Assembly (NCBI GenBank): GCA_013397935.1
Contig: VZRN01004248.1
Span: forward strand, 612,673 to 676,672
Origin: Dasyornis broadbenti
Lineage: Eukaryota > Chordata > Aves > Passeriformes > Dasyornithidae
Direction of reading: 5' to 3'
Length of the DNA stretch: 64,000 nucleotides
Both the position numbers and the translations under genes were made by a program. Each line of letters opens with the position of its first letter. The stretch's first letter is position 1. The notes beneath the pieces are model-generated. The model searched no databases and had not been told where the DNA came from. It was given only the letters and a program-made list of their open reading frames with translations. Below are positions 59,701 to 64,000 of this stretch, in pieces.

Positions 59701-62526
59701 GTCCCCTCTAGCCCAGTCAGTCAGTCTCAAACATGGTGTGCAGCCTCTGCCAAGCTCCATTGAAGCCTTCCGCTTTTCAGTATTTCCTATGCTGAGACCT
59801 CCAATAAGGCTGAGTTATGTGTCAGCTTTGAAATGGAAAACAATCGTCTGACAGAGAAAAGGAAGTGGATCCTCAGCTCATTTCCACTGGTAAATTAATC
59901 TGGGCTTGAGTTCTGCCCTGCCTGTGTGAGCAGGTGCTCCAGGAGCTCAGTCTGACACCAATCAGTTTGTCACAGTCCCCTCTCCGTTGTGATCGGTACA
60001 GGAAAACCCCAGCAGGGCCCTTTCAGTGCCTGGGACTCACATTCCAGGTCAGGCTCCTCTCCAGTGAGGAAACGGATCACAGCCTCCAGCTGGCTGAGCT
60101 TTCGGTGGTCTGGATCAATGTCGGTGATGCAGTAAATCCTGGTGGGAAGGGGAGAAGAAACCCAAAAGGTCAAAGAGAAACCACAGTCAAACAAATGCTC
60201 CTGGAAGATAACTGCAAAAAGAAATTCAGCAAGAAACCTTGGTCTGCAAAGACTTTGCCACTGCTGCATGTTGTTGCCACTCTAAATGTAACAGTGTGGC
60301 TGTAAATCAAACCCTACCAATAAACCAAATACCAATTAACCTGACTGCTATGCTTGGTAGGGCTGCTGCGTTCTCCAGTGTAAGCTCACAATGCAACAGA
60401 GCTGTTCCAAATCCTGCCAGCAGTTACCTGTGTTGTGCTGTGTAAGGTGAACCTGTATAGACAATAACAATGTGATGGAGAGACCTGGAAAGCTGAGGTC
60501 ATGTGCAATGTGAGACCAAGACTAGGAGCAGAAAAATCAAAGACAAAGGAACAAAATGCGAGATGAAGAATGATCTTGCAGTATGATTTGGTGACAACAA
60601 AAGTTGTCCCACGGGGACACAACTGCAAGAGCCTGAGGACACAGTTTGGGGAGAAGTGGAAGAATGTATTACAAATGCTCTGTGTTCTAAAAGAAACCAG
60701 TTTTCTAATCCTGCTTTCTAATTTTGACCGCTTCATTATCAGGACAAGGGAGAGGAAGGGGTTATAAGAGAGAATTAAAACTCCTACAGGGGCTGAAAGG
60801 AGTGATTTATGAGAGAAGTCTCAGAGAAATGAATATGTAAAATGTGGTAAGCTGACACCTGAAGTCAGGAGTAGAAGGAGAAGTTGCTGTTTGTGTCTCA
60901 AATGTGCTGCTTGTGAAACTTGACAGTGTAATGAGAGGTGAGAAGGGGTGCAGGGCTTCTTGCATATAGTTATTTTGGCTTTGATACAGGCTGGGTTCAT
61001 ATGATTGAGTGGGACTGAATGTTGGGCTCATGAAAACCCCAAATCTCACAGCAATAAATGGAAAGTGCCGTGCTTCACCCTGTTTCATATCCAAACCAAG
61101 CAGAACCGTAAATTCTGCTTGCTATTGAAACAAGGGTCATAAATCACCTCCATGTTCACTAGAAGTTAAGTCTAGGCTCAGTTCAGAAGGATGCCAACCA
61201 AAAATAAACTGGGATTTAAAAAGCATTTCAATCTCTCACCAAGCTTGCAACAAAATTCCCTAACAGGTCTGCCATACTGTAGGTTTTGTAAGACAATTCT
61301 GAGCAACATGAGAGGGAACAAAGTAAGTCTGAGCACAGAAGACTGAGGATAAATCTCAGATGTTTCTTAGGAGAAGAATGTGCCAGATCTTGGTGGGATC
61401 TCCCAAAGGAAGAGGTGAAACTCAATGGCCTAGAGACAATCAGGTCTTTGCAGGTATAGCACCTGAACAGCATTGCTTTTTCTCTAGGCCACAGAGGTTG
61501 GTGAGCTCCCTCTGTGTTCAGCCAAGTTGCTGGGAACTTCACCCAAGTACCATGACAAGGTCCTGTGTCACTGATAGGATTTCCTCCACTTACCATTCGT
61601 TTGCTAAAGACAAGTCTGGCTGGAGCAGGTCGTGCAAACCTGAAAGCAGAGAGTACATGGAGAATTCAGTCAGGAAGCACACAGACACATAGAGGCTCAC
61701 AAGAAGTGGTGACATTCAGAGTAGCTCCCTTGTCCCTTTCAGATTAACCCACCTTCTTCCACTGAAGTGTTGCCCAGCAGAATGTACTCCCCGTGCCCCC
61801 TGGACAGCACAACACCCAGGCTGCAGGCAAGAAGGAGAACACAGGGCGTGTCAGCAAGGAAAGGTCATTCCTAAACATGACTCTGCATTCCCTGCAGTTA
61901 CAACCCTTAAAGACATTAAGCCCCTCCACAGCTGTTAAAGAAAAGGACATCAGAAGGGGATTAAGTGAGATCCAGTTTCAGCATGGGGGGCTAAGGAACC
62001 TGTCTGTAGAGCTATGAGGCCTTGCTGGTGACAATATTTTTGCCAACATTGTAGGTTCAGGTCAATGATAACATTTCTCAAATCGGTGCCAGTTTCAAAC
62101 CATTTCAGCTGGGGGCGGGGAAAACCAACCCACACAGGCACGCACATTGTTTCATTTGTTATTTGTTGTTTTACAATTTTCAGTTTATAACAGTGTTGGG
62201 GTTTTTTTAAAGCCATACAGCAGAACATAAACAATATTCAGTAGAAATGAAAATTTAAGCTGTCTCATTTCTCTGAAATGAAACAACATGCTTCACCTAA
62301 GGTACCAAAATGACCCCAAATAATATTTTAATGGCTATAGGAAAAAAGAAGTCAGTTATTCCTACTGCTCTGCTCATGAGTTGTAGCAAATTTTATGGAC
62401 TGATCTGCTGTCCCTGATCAGATTTCTGATACCCTGTGTTGGTGCCACATGAGTCCCTGCTCACCTGAAGGGTGTGCCACTGATGTCCGTGAAGAAATAA
62501 TCATTGGTGAGGAAGAGAACTCGTTT
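2731..62526 (-). CDS. CACNA2D4: CACNA2D4, voltage-gated calcium channel alpha-2/delta-4 subunit (partial, 13 exons seen)
   Basis: The family encodes a GPI-anchored or membrane-tethered extracellular subunit that raises surface density and tunes gating of Cav channels; alpha-2/delta-4 is best known from photoreceptor synapses. Thirteen minus-strand exons with GT-AG borders join in phase without a stop. They are, in transcription order, 62526-62465, 61820-61753, 61639-61594, 60138-60041, 59036-58943, 57969-57874, 55696-55569, 12248-12187, 8714-8670, 8205-8143, 4923-4853, 4026-3951 and 2783-2731. Landmarks are KRVLFLTNDYFFTDIS, SRGHGEYILLGNTSVEEG, CITDIDPDHRKLSQLEA, VGVQIKLDLLQRKFW, CFLIDNNGFILVS and VTMYDYQAMCK. 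From memory of the human paralogues, the HHH run after DYQAMCK and the SRGHGEY/FLGTRAGL blocks fit subunit 4 better than 1, 2 or 3. N-terminal exons (VWA, first Cache part) lie above 64000. The C-terminal cysteine-rich end was not found below 2731. One exon between 55569 and 12248 is unlocated. The opposite-strand gene LRTM2 sits in that 43-kb intron. Confidence 0.93.
2784..3950 (-). other. CACNA2D4: CACNA2D4 intron
   Basis: This intron separates the PIYAFL and DYQAMCK exons. Apart from a 13-bp palindrome at 3372-3384 I see nothing in it. Confidence 0.8.
3951..4026 (-). CDS. CACNA2D4: CACNA2D4 exon encoding VTMYDYQAMCK and HHH run
   Basis: The acceptor is TTGCTTGCAG|AGTGACC and the donor CTCAGC|GTAAGT. 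After completing the split Arg, 25 codons run from VTMYDYQAMCK through a three-histidine run to ARPLLS. The histidine run is a subunit-4 feature as I recall it. Confidence 0.93.
4027..4852 (-). other. CACNA2D4: CACNA2D4 intron
   Basis: Bounded by a CTTGCAG acceptor and a GTAAGT donor on the minus strand. No exon, repeat or RNA gene was recognised. Confidence 0.8.
4853..4923 (-). CDS. CACNA2D4: CACNA2D4 exon encoding TGKFFGAVDGSVMTQLLNMG
   Basis: The acceptor is GTGCTTGCAG|ACTGG and the donor CAGGCG|GTAAGT. The 71-bp exon ends with two bases of an Arg codon completed by the next exon. Confidence 0.92.
4924..8142 (-). other. CACNA2D4: CACNA2D4 intron
   Basis: A 3.2-kb intron. All open frames inside are short, unsupported and lack family features. 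No repeat was identified with confidence. Confidence 0.75.
8143..8205 (-). CDS. CACNA2D4: CACNA2D4 63-bp exon encoding CFLIDNNGFILVS
   Basis: The acceptor is ATCTGCAG|ATTGTG... read on the minus strand from 8205, and the donor GAAGAG|GTAAGAG. Twenty-one whole codons contain the near-invariant LIDNNGFIL motif. Confidence 0.92.
8206..8669 (-). other. CACNA2D4: CACNA2D4 intron
   Basis: A short intron between the cysteine-cluster exon and the LIDNNGF exon; nothing else is seen. Confidence 0.8.
8670..8714 (-). CDS. CACNA2D4: CACNA2D4 45-bp exon, cysteine cluster CSALDGACPLSCQDD
   Basis: The acceptor is TTCCCTTTCCAG|TGCAGT and the donor GATGAC|GTAAGTT. Fifteen whole codons carry three cysteines (C-x6-C-x3-C) that align with the conserved cluster following RKFW in alpha-2/delta proteins. 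Confidence 0.92.
8715..12186 (-). other. CACNA2D4: CACNA2D4 intron
   Basis: A 3.5-kb intron. A (TTG)n tract lies at 9668-9685. A 166-codon plus-strand frame at 9106-9606 has no recognisable domain and is taken as chance. Confidence 0.75.
9668..9685. repeat. (TTG)n microsatellite
   Basis: Four consecutive TTG units, then ctgttg. Confidence 0.7.
12187..12248 (-). CDS. CACNA2D4: CACNA2D4 exon encoding VGVQIKLDLLQRKFWMAMQQ
   Basis: The acceptor is TTTCCCATAG|CGGTGG and the donor CAACAG|GTAGGAG. The first two bases complete an Ala codon whose first base comes from an upstream exon. The VGVQ-K-LLQRKFW signature is diagnostic of the family. The phase also fits a direct join to the 55569-55696 exon, although the conserved stretch normally before VGVQ would then be missing. 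Confidence 0.93.
15195..15207. repeat. Poly(A) tract
   Basis: Thirteen consecutive A, with no obvious retrogene upstream. Confidence 0.8.
15797..15842. repeat. 23-bp tandem duplication in GC-rich block
   Basis: caggttctcccctgccttctcc is followed directly by caggttctcccctgccgcttcc, in the stretch leading to the candidate LRTM2 promoter. Confidence 0.75.
16371..16605 (+). promoter_or_regulatory. Candidate promoter and non-coding first exon of LRTM2
   Basis: A GC- and CpG-enriched stretch (about 15700-16500) leads to a TATA-like tatttattattta at 16371, then to a strong donor GAGAG|GTAAGTAAAG at 16605/16606. No open frame of note is present. It could be the 5' non-coding exon of LRTM2, whose coding exon lies 12 kb downstream, or unrelated intronic sequence. 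The start is arbitrary. Confidence 0.3.
17490..17531. repeat. (TG)n-rich microsatellite
   Basis: Alternating TG/CG dinucleotides (ctgtgtgtgtgtgcgtgtgtg...) continue into cgtgcgtgcatacatatgcatgc. This is an imperfect purine-pyrimidine alternating tract. Confidence 0.85.
19235..19248. repeat. Poly(T) tract
   Basis: Fourteen consecutive T. Confidence 0.9.
19440..19560 (+). repeat. Possible ancient SINE/L2/L3-type tail
   Basis: The order cacacagggaa, gcagggccagagcctggga, cctcctggctctcagtgct resembles the widespread 'tcacacagc...ggcagagccgggatt...cctgactcc...agtgct' tail. It is strongly diverged. Confidence 0.3.
23095..23230 (+). repeat. Possible MIR-like ancient SINE
   Basis: gaggaatcaagaaaactggcttct, then gccacaggcctg, then tcgggaaaacctgg follow the MIR order 'gagtcaggaaacctggcttct ... 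gccac ... ttgggcaa'. Divergence is high. It overlaps a chance open frame. Confidence 0.35.
24530..24690 (+). repeat. Possible MIR-like ancient SINE
   Basis: The segment ends in gtctccagcctcagtggtgttgtctggagaatgggatagatt, which resembles the MIR tail 'cctcagtttcctcatctgtaaaatgggataga'. It is diverged. Confidence 0.35.
26828..26844. repeat. T-rich tract
   Basis: tttattttttttttttttt with a single A interruption. Confidence 0.85.
27136..27275 (+). other. Candidate non-coding 5' exon of LRTM2
   Basis: A 140-bp segment is bracketed by an acceptor-like CGTTTATTCCAG and a strong donor CTCCAG|GTAAGTG, 1.5 kb before the first coding exon. It would be an internal 5' UTR exon. It could equally be an alternative first exon whose start lies elsewhere. 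Confidence 0.3.
28729..28890 (+). CDS. LRTM2: LRTM2 first coding exon (5' UTR plus start codon)
   Basis: The acceptor CTTTCCCACTCCAG ends at 28728 and the donor TTGTT|GTAAGT is at 28890/28891. The start ATG at 28824 opens MLPTSAGHRWRSRF, then RWQEAC, and leaves one base that makes Leu with the next exon. Bases 28729-28823 would be 5' UTR. The upstream border is inferred from the splice motif only. Confidence 0.8.
28824..34904 (+). CDS. LRTM2: LRTM2, leucine-rich repeat and transmembrane domain protein 2 (complete)
   Basis: This is a type I membrane LRR protein of the synaptic or axon-guidance LRR class; its precise ligand is not established. Coding exons are 28824-28890, 32366-32956 and 34450-34904 (67, 591 and 455 bp), giving 370 residues plus TGA, the length I recall for human LRTM2. 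The order is: a basic N-terminus and hydrophobic signal-like stretch (about residues 23-34); LRRNT cysteines C39, C43, C45 and C54; LRRs from about 60 to 195 (for example LQRLDLSNNFL, LTELQLRNNSI, LRSLSLRSNRL); LRRCT with NPWECDC (C202, C204) and later C228 and C250; a Ser/Pro-rich linker; a membrane segment at about 309-331; and a conserved cytoplasmic tail ending QKQISSVA. The ATG at 28824 was chosen because it gives the same 27-residue N-terminus length as the human protein and has A at -3; 28869 is a weaker alternative. The gene lies antisense inside a CACNA2D4 intron. Confidence 0.94.
28891..32365 (+). other. LRTM2: LRTM2 intron between first and second coding exons
   Basis: Donor GTAAGT and acceptor CACCTACCAG delimit 3.5 kb. 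No exon or repeat was recognised inside. Confidence 0.8.
32366..32956 (+). CDS. LRTM2: LRTM2 main exon (signal end, LRRNT, LRRs, LRRCT start)
   Basis: The acceptor CACCTACCAG ends at 32365 and the donor CGAG|GTAGGT at 32956. The exon encodes 196 whole codons from GCWLSLCAAE to HWMEWFSYR and ends with one base of Gly. An open frame from an ATG at 32332 runs through it, but that start is intronic. Confidence 0.93.
32957..34449 (+). other. LRTM2: LRTM2 intron between LRR exon and membrane-segment exon
   Basis: Donor GTAGGT and acceptor ATTGAACAG delimit 1.5 kb of AT-rich sequence with no other feature seen. Confidence 0.85.
34450..34904 (+). CDS. LRTM2: LRTM2 last coding exon (LRRCT end, linker, membrane segment, tail)
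   Basis: The acceptor TTGAACAG ends at 34449; the first two bases complete Gly, then GKIDQLACTLPKEL follows. The exon includes the transmembrane run with IIAGVVCGIVCIMMVV and the tail KKRQPLMGD. The stop TGA is at 34902-34904. The 3' UTR continues in the same exon. Confidence 0.93.
35124..35129 (+). terminator. Proximal AATAAA poly(A) signal for LRTM2
   Basis: A canonical hexamer lies 220 bases after the LRTM2 stop, with GT-rich sequence (gcttgctgtgcc) about 20-30 bases downstream. This fits a functional cleavage signal. Confidence 0.45.
35577..35860 (+). repeat. CA-rich region with short (CA)n runs
   Basis: Several separate acacaca stretches (for example 35631-35644) occur within about 280 bases of the putative LRTM2 3' UTR. 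Confidence 0.7.
35976..35989. repeat. Poly(A) tract
   Basis: About 13 consecutive A within non-coding sequence downstream of LRTM2. No poly(A) signal lies shortly before it, so it is probably a simple repeat. Confidence 0.8.
36665..36678 (+). promoter_or_regulatory. RFX X-box-like motif
   Basis: TTGCCATGGTAACC fits the RFX consensus GTTGCCATGGNAAC except at its first base. It is known as the binding site of RFX factors. Function here is unproven. Confidence 0.4.
37636..37667. repeat. (GT)n microsatellite
   Basis: tatatatgtgtgtgcg is followed by an unbroken run of about ten GT units. It is a potentially polymorphic tract. Confidence 0.9.
38722..38727 (+). terminator. Distal AATAAA poly(A) signal for LRTM2
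   Basis: A canonical hexamer sits in an AT-rich context with T/GT-rich sequence just downstream. It is a candidate for a long LRTM2 3' UTR. Confidence 0.35.
38746..40740 (+). other. Non-coding stretch downstream of LRTM2
   Basis: AT-rich with a short CA repeat and no frame or motif that I can support. It is intronic with respect to CACNA2D4. Confidence 0.6.
38992..39009. repeat. (CA)n microsatellite
   Basis: About nine CA units. Confidence 0.85.
40745..40826 (+). repeat. Ancient interspersed repeat tail, family undetermined
   Basis: gcatttctatagtgcttgcct, then ggagcttgcaaacgttaatgaatt, resemble the widespread 'ttatatagcgcctttc...agcgctttacaaacattaatgaatt' sequence found in old vertebrate repeats. 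Confidence 0.35.
40831..44370 (-). mobile_element. Very old, near 3.5-kb CR1-family LINE remnant (antisense)
   Basis: The left end (cagagaatataaaggccagaagggact, then ttagatcatccagtctgacc) is the reverse complement of the CR1 3' tail seen in turtles and crocodilians. Further right, stretches in the same order recall the reverse complement of the CR1 reverse-transcriptase region. Examples are attccaatata...agactacaggagaggt near 42810, gcatttgctttgtccacaactgcatcactc near 42930, catcaagtgctctactgaaatg near 43670 and accctctaag near 44360. No frame survives. It is probably fragmented by indels, so borders are approximate. Comparison is from memory. Confidence 0.6.
44231..44257. repeat. Pyrimidine (CTT)n tract
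   Basis: cttcttcttcttctttctttttttccc, a one-strand pyrimidine run. Confidence 0.8.
45847..45862. promoter_or_regulatory. RFX X-box (inverted repeat)
   Basis: GGTTGCTATGGCAACC has perfect 6-bp arms around TATG and fits the RFX consensus GTTGCYATGGCAAC. It lies about 10 kb from the nearest CACNA2D4 exon, inside the host intron. Confidence 0.5.
48034..48049. repeat. Poly(T) tract
   Basis: Sixteen consecutive T. Confidence 0.9.
48797..48814. promoter_or_regulatory. AT-rich palindrome with homeodomain TAAT cores
   Basis: ATTAATTATAATTAAT (48799-48814) is a perfect 16-bp palindrome holding several TAAT/ATTA cores. It may bind paired homeodomain proteins. No functional evidence. Confidence 0.3.
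50925..51310 (+). mobile_element. Avian endogenous-retrovirus LTR fragment
   Basis: It opens with TGTCCTGGTTTCAGCTAGGG and continues through agagttaatgtcttctcagtag, then gtgctgtgttttgaattcat, then ctcatgctctgccagtgagga. It reaches a TATA-like acataaactggggggag (51194) and gtgagcaattgtat. This order matches a solo LTR type that I know as very common in songbird genomes. Similarity stops near 51310 before the expected 3' end (no closing CA), so the copy is truncated. No internal viral genes are present. Family name not assigned. Confidence 0.65.
51311..52489. other. Intronic stretch without recognised feature
   Basis: Sequence between the LTR fragment and the next CR1 tail. I see no exon, RNA gene or clear repeat. 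Confidence 0.6.
52490..52622 (+). mobile_element. CR1 LINE 3' fragment
   Basis: aggctggacagggctttgagcaacctggtct, then gacctttaaggtccctctc, then cattccatgattctgtga match the CR1 3' end, including the terminal ATTCTGTGA. It is a 5'-truncated copy of about 130 bp in sense orientation. Confidence 0.9.
52623..55568. other. Intronic stretch without recognised feature
   Basis: This lies between the CR1 tail and the PLWYRR exon of CACNA2D4. Short T-rich runs occur. No frame is supported, and the unlocated CACNA2D4 exon was not seen here. Confidence 0.6.
55569..55696 (-). CDS. CACNA2D4: CACNA2D4 exon encoding HFPLWYRRAAEHPPGSF block
   Basis: The acceptor is CTCCCGGCAG|GAAATTCC and the donor GATTCAG|GTAACC. 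The 128-bp exon encodes KFLTQKE through PLWYRRAAEHPPGSFIYS to an acidic tail, and ends with one base of a Gly codon. It borders a CpG-rich block. It is the last exon before the 43-kb gap in recognised coding sequence. Confidence 0.92.
55898..55932. repeat. 18-bp tandem duplication
   Basis: Two near-perfect copies of tcccgcgaccgccgcgcc stand head to tail within the CpG-rich block. Confidence 0.8.
56016..56088. repeat. 42-bp tandem unit, about 1.7 copies
   Basis: accgggcaggaTggGagGgt recurs 42 bases later as accgggcaggaCggAagAgt, each followed by a ggtcag stretch. A shorter related copy precedes them near 55993. Confidence 0.75.
56300..56678 (+). mobile_element. CR1 LINE 3' fragment
   Basis: Sense CR1 3' region: tcatagcaaccttccagtatctcaagggggcctac, gaaattttttactgcgagggtggtgag, aggctggataaagacttaagcaacctggtct, gatgatctttaaagtcc, ending ttctatgattctgtgat. 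About 380 bp, diverged and 5' truncated. Confidence 0.92.
57874..57969 (-). CDS. CACNA2D4: CACNA2D4 exon encoding EMAFLGTRAGLMRSALYVGS block
   Basis: The acceptor is CTGTTCCACAG|GGACGC and the donor AACAA|GTAAGTC. The 96-bp exon carries the FLGTRAGL motif shared by alpha-2/delta proteins and ends in a split Lys codon. GLDAEAGIE replaces the human SEESEHVVD at the start, a normal variable spot. Confidence 0.92.
57970..58942 (-). other. CACNA2D4: CACNA2D4 intron
   Basis: Nothing beyond splice signals recognised. Confidence 0.8.
58943..59036 (-). CDS. CACNA2D4: CACNA2D4 exon encoding DEELVQEVLFDAVVTAPMEA block
   Basis: The polypyrimidine-rich acceptor ends TTCTCCTTAG|GTGACG and the donor is GTCCTT|GTAAGTG. 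The peptide runs from DEELV to LALNMS with a glycosylation sequon at the end. The final two bases make a split Leu codon with the next exon. Confidence 0.93.
59037..60040 (-). other. CACNA2D4: CACNA2D4 intron
   Basis: Nothing beyond splice signals recognised. Confidence 0.8.
60041..60138 (-). CDS. CACNA2D4: CACNA2D4 exon encoding YCITDIDPDHRKLSQLEA block
   Basis: The acceptor is TTCCCACCAG|GATTTAC and the donor CTGGAAT|GTGAGT. The 98-bp exon ends with the first base of a Cys codon, giving the LEC-DEELV junction across the splice that is typical of alpha-2/delta-4. Confidence 0.93.
60139..61593 (-). other. CACNA2D4: CACNA2D4 intron
   Basis: A 1.5-kb intron. No repeat or exon recognised with confidence. 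Confidence 0.75.
61594..61639 (-). CDS. CACNA2D4: CACNA2D4 46-bp microexon (GLHDLLQPDLSLANEW)
   Basis: The acceptor is TGCTTTCAG|GTTTGC and the donor GAATG|GTAAGT. The first two bases complete Gly and the last two open the Trp codon finished by the next exon. Size and sequence match the short family exon (human GLHDLLHPDLALAGDW, from memory). Confidence 0.92.
61753..61820 (-). CDS. CACNA2D4: CACNA2D4 exon encoding LGVVLSRGHGEYILLGNTSVEEG
   Basis: The acceptor is TTGCCTGCAG|CCTGG and the donor GAAGAAG|GTGGG. The 68-bp exon begins with the last base of a Ser codon and ends with one base of a Gly codon. It contains an N-glycosylation sequon (NTS). The donor is GTGGGT rather than the usual GTAAGT or GTGAGT. 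Confidence 0.92.
61821..62464 (-). other. CACNA2D4: CACNA2D4 intron
   Basis: A short intron between the first two recognised exons; nothing else is seen. Confidence 0.8.
62465..62526 (-). CDS. CACNA2D4: CACNA2D4 exon encoding KRVLFLTNDYFFTDIS block
   Basis: The acceptor TTTCAG is followed by AAACGAGTTCTC and the donor is CTTCAG|GTGAGC. The 62-bp exon starts in phase 0 and leaves two bases (AG) that the next exon completes to Ser. The peptide matches the conserved alpha-2/delta segment just after the post-VWA Cache region. No earlier exon was recognised between 62527 and 64000. Confidence 0.92.
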
Positions 62527-63716
62527 CTGAAATCAGAGAATGAATAAGAGACCATCTGACAGACCAAGGGCATAATGGTGATGGGGACATGGCATACACA
62601 TTGCCAAGGCTACGCAAAACCAACAGCTGCCACCCTGCTAGGGCTGGCTGGAGGCAGGGCTGAATGTGCAGTATTCAGCATATCCAGCACCCTATGCCTC
62701 TCAGGATCCAGGCAGCCGCTCTATCTTTCCAGTAAGGCCTTCAGAGAAACCCTTCTTTGTTCTAGGGCTGCTGCACGGCTGCAGGAAGGGCTGGGAGAGG
62801 CCGCCCTCCCTCTCACCCCCTCCAAGCACGCGTGCTGGAGCTCTGCTGCTCTTCTGCTATACACAGCAACCTTGGCAGCTTTGCACATCATCCCCATCAG
62901 GAGGGGGGCTCAGGGACGGAAAGGAATGGGGGCTGGAGTTGAAGGAGAGGCAGAATGGCAAACCTACCCTCTGTGTGGGTGGGCAGCCAGGGCCAAGTCT
63001 CCCCACTCCTGTGGGAAATGCTGATATTCCTGACATTTGCTTCCATGCCAAAGTGGGACAAAACATTAGCATATTCCAATTTTGTTAAAAATTCAGTTTA
63101 AAAAAATTTACATTTTCAATTTGGAAAAGAGTGTCATTTCAAATCCAAGCCATTTTTATTCACATGCAAATATTTTTTTCAGACTGACATTTCAACTGAA
63201 GACATTTCACATTATTGAAAGCTGCTTCAGAACTTCATCTGTTTGCCAGACTGGCCTTTTCCTGTAGGAAAGTGTTGATTTCAGTGGAACGCTTTTCCAA
63301 AGGAGAAAAGTTTTTGGAAAGTTTCTATCCAAGCCTTATGCCAGTATATGAACCCTAATACATTTAAAATCCTAGACCCAGTCTGAGAGTGAGGTGAGAG
63401 GATGTGTGTGGGAGACAGGGGAGTGAACACAGAAAACTCAGTGTTCCCCAGGGAAAGTCGTGCCTGCTCTATCCTGCTCAAGCCATGCAGCCCTGCAAGA
63501 GGAGCAAGGCACAAAGGGCAGCTCCAGCTCCACAGTGGGCACCAAGTTTGTGCTCACTGGTCTCATGGGGAGTATCACGAGATGTGATGGGCGTTCAGGA
63601 TATTGTTGGGTGTGGGGGTGCGGAGGTGGCAGGTGGAGCTTAACCCTTTCCTCCTCTCTCTCTCCATGCATGGCATCTGTAGTGCTGAACAACAGGGTCT
63701 TCTGCTGTGCCAAGAC
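62527..63716 (-). other. CACNA2D4: CACNA2D4 intron, upstream part
   Basis: The preceding exon (human ...METGTL-type block ending MDKG) was looked for on the minus strand and not seen, so it should lie beyond 64000. Confidence 0.6.
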
Positions 63717-63950
63717 CACACAGAATCCCAGGATCATTAAGAGTGGAAAAACTCTGGAATCACTGACTCCATCCTTTGACCAATCACCACCTTGTCAAGC
63801 AGACCAGAGCACCAGGTGCCATGTCCAGTCATTTCCTGAACATCTCCAGGGACGGAGACTCCACAAACTCCCTGGGCATCCATTCCAATTTTTAACAACC
63901 CTTTCTGTGAAGTTATTTCTCTTAATCTGCAAGATCTTATGAAGTGCTGT
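63717..63950 (-). mobile_element. CR1 LINE 3' fragment (antisense)
   Basis: cacagaatcccaggatcattaagagtggaaaaac, then catctccagggacggagactccac, then gggcatccattccaatttttaacaaccctttctgtgaagttatttct are the reverse complement of the CR1 3' region. The element's 3' end is at 63717. Confidence 0.9.
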
Positions 63951-64000
63951 GATACCCCTAAAGAACATAGCTTGATGGTGTTGTGGTGGCTGTGGGGGTG

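Overview
This is vertebrate nuclear DNA, almost certainly from a bird and probably a songbird or close relative. The evidence is CR1 LINE tails ending in the (A)TTCTRTGA motif, a copy of an LTR that I know as abundant in passerine genomes, compact introns, and two recognisable protein-coding genes with GT-AG exons. I see nothing prokaryotic and no CRISPR, operon or phage content. Most long open frames are chance frames in intronic DNA.

Layout. The window appears to lie inside the minus-strand gene CACNA2D4 (voltage-gated calcium channel auxiliary subunit alpha-2/delta-4). Thirteen coding exons can be read on the minus strand: seven between 62526 and 55569, then six between 12248 and 2731. They join in consistent phase and give about 320 residues of the extracellular alpha-2 region and the start of the delta part. 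Both gene ends lie beyond the window or are unrecognised. One short in-frame exon expected between the two blocks (the conserved stretch before VGVQ) was not found.

Nested gene. The 43-kb CACNA2D4 intron (12249-55568) carries LRTM2 on the opposite strand. LRTM2 is a leucine-rich-repeat, single-pass membrane protein. Its complete 370-residue frame is split over three coding exons (28824-28890, 32366-32956, 34450-34904). Two upstream segments look like non-coding 5' exons (donors at 16605 and 27275), and a possibly long 3' UTR has poly(A) signals at 35124 and 38722. The same nested arrangement is known at human 12p13.

The remainder is intronic: a heavily decayed antisense CR1 of about 3.5 kb (40831-44370), three younger CR1 tails (52490, 56300, 63717), an LTR fragment (50925), several ancient MIR/CORE-SINE-like pieces, microsatellites, a CpG-rich block beside a CACNA2D4 exon (55700-56220), two RFX X-box-like sites and an AT-rich palindrome. 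I found no convincing undescribed system. The points most worth checking are the unlocated exon, the intragenic CpG island and the nested-gene promoter structure.
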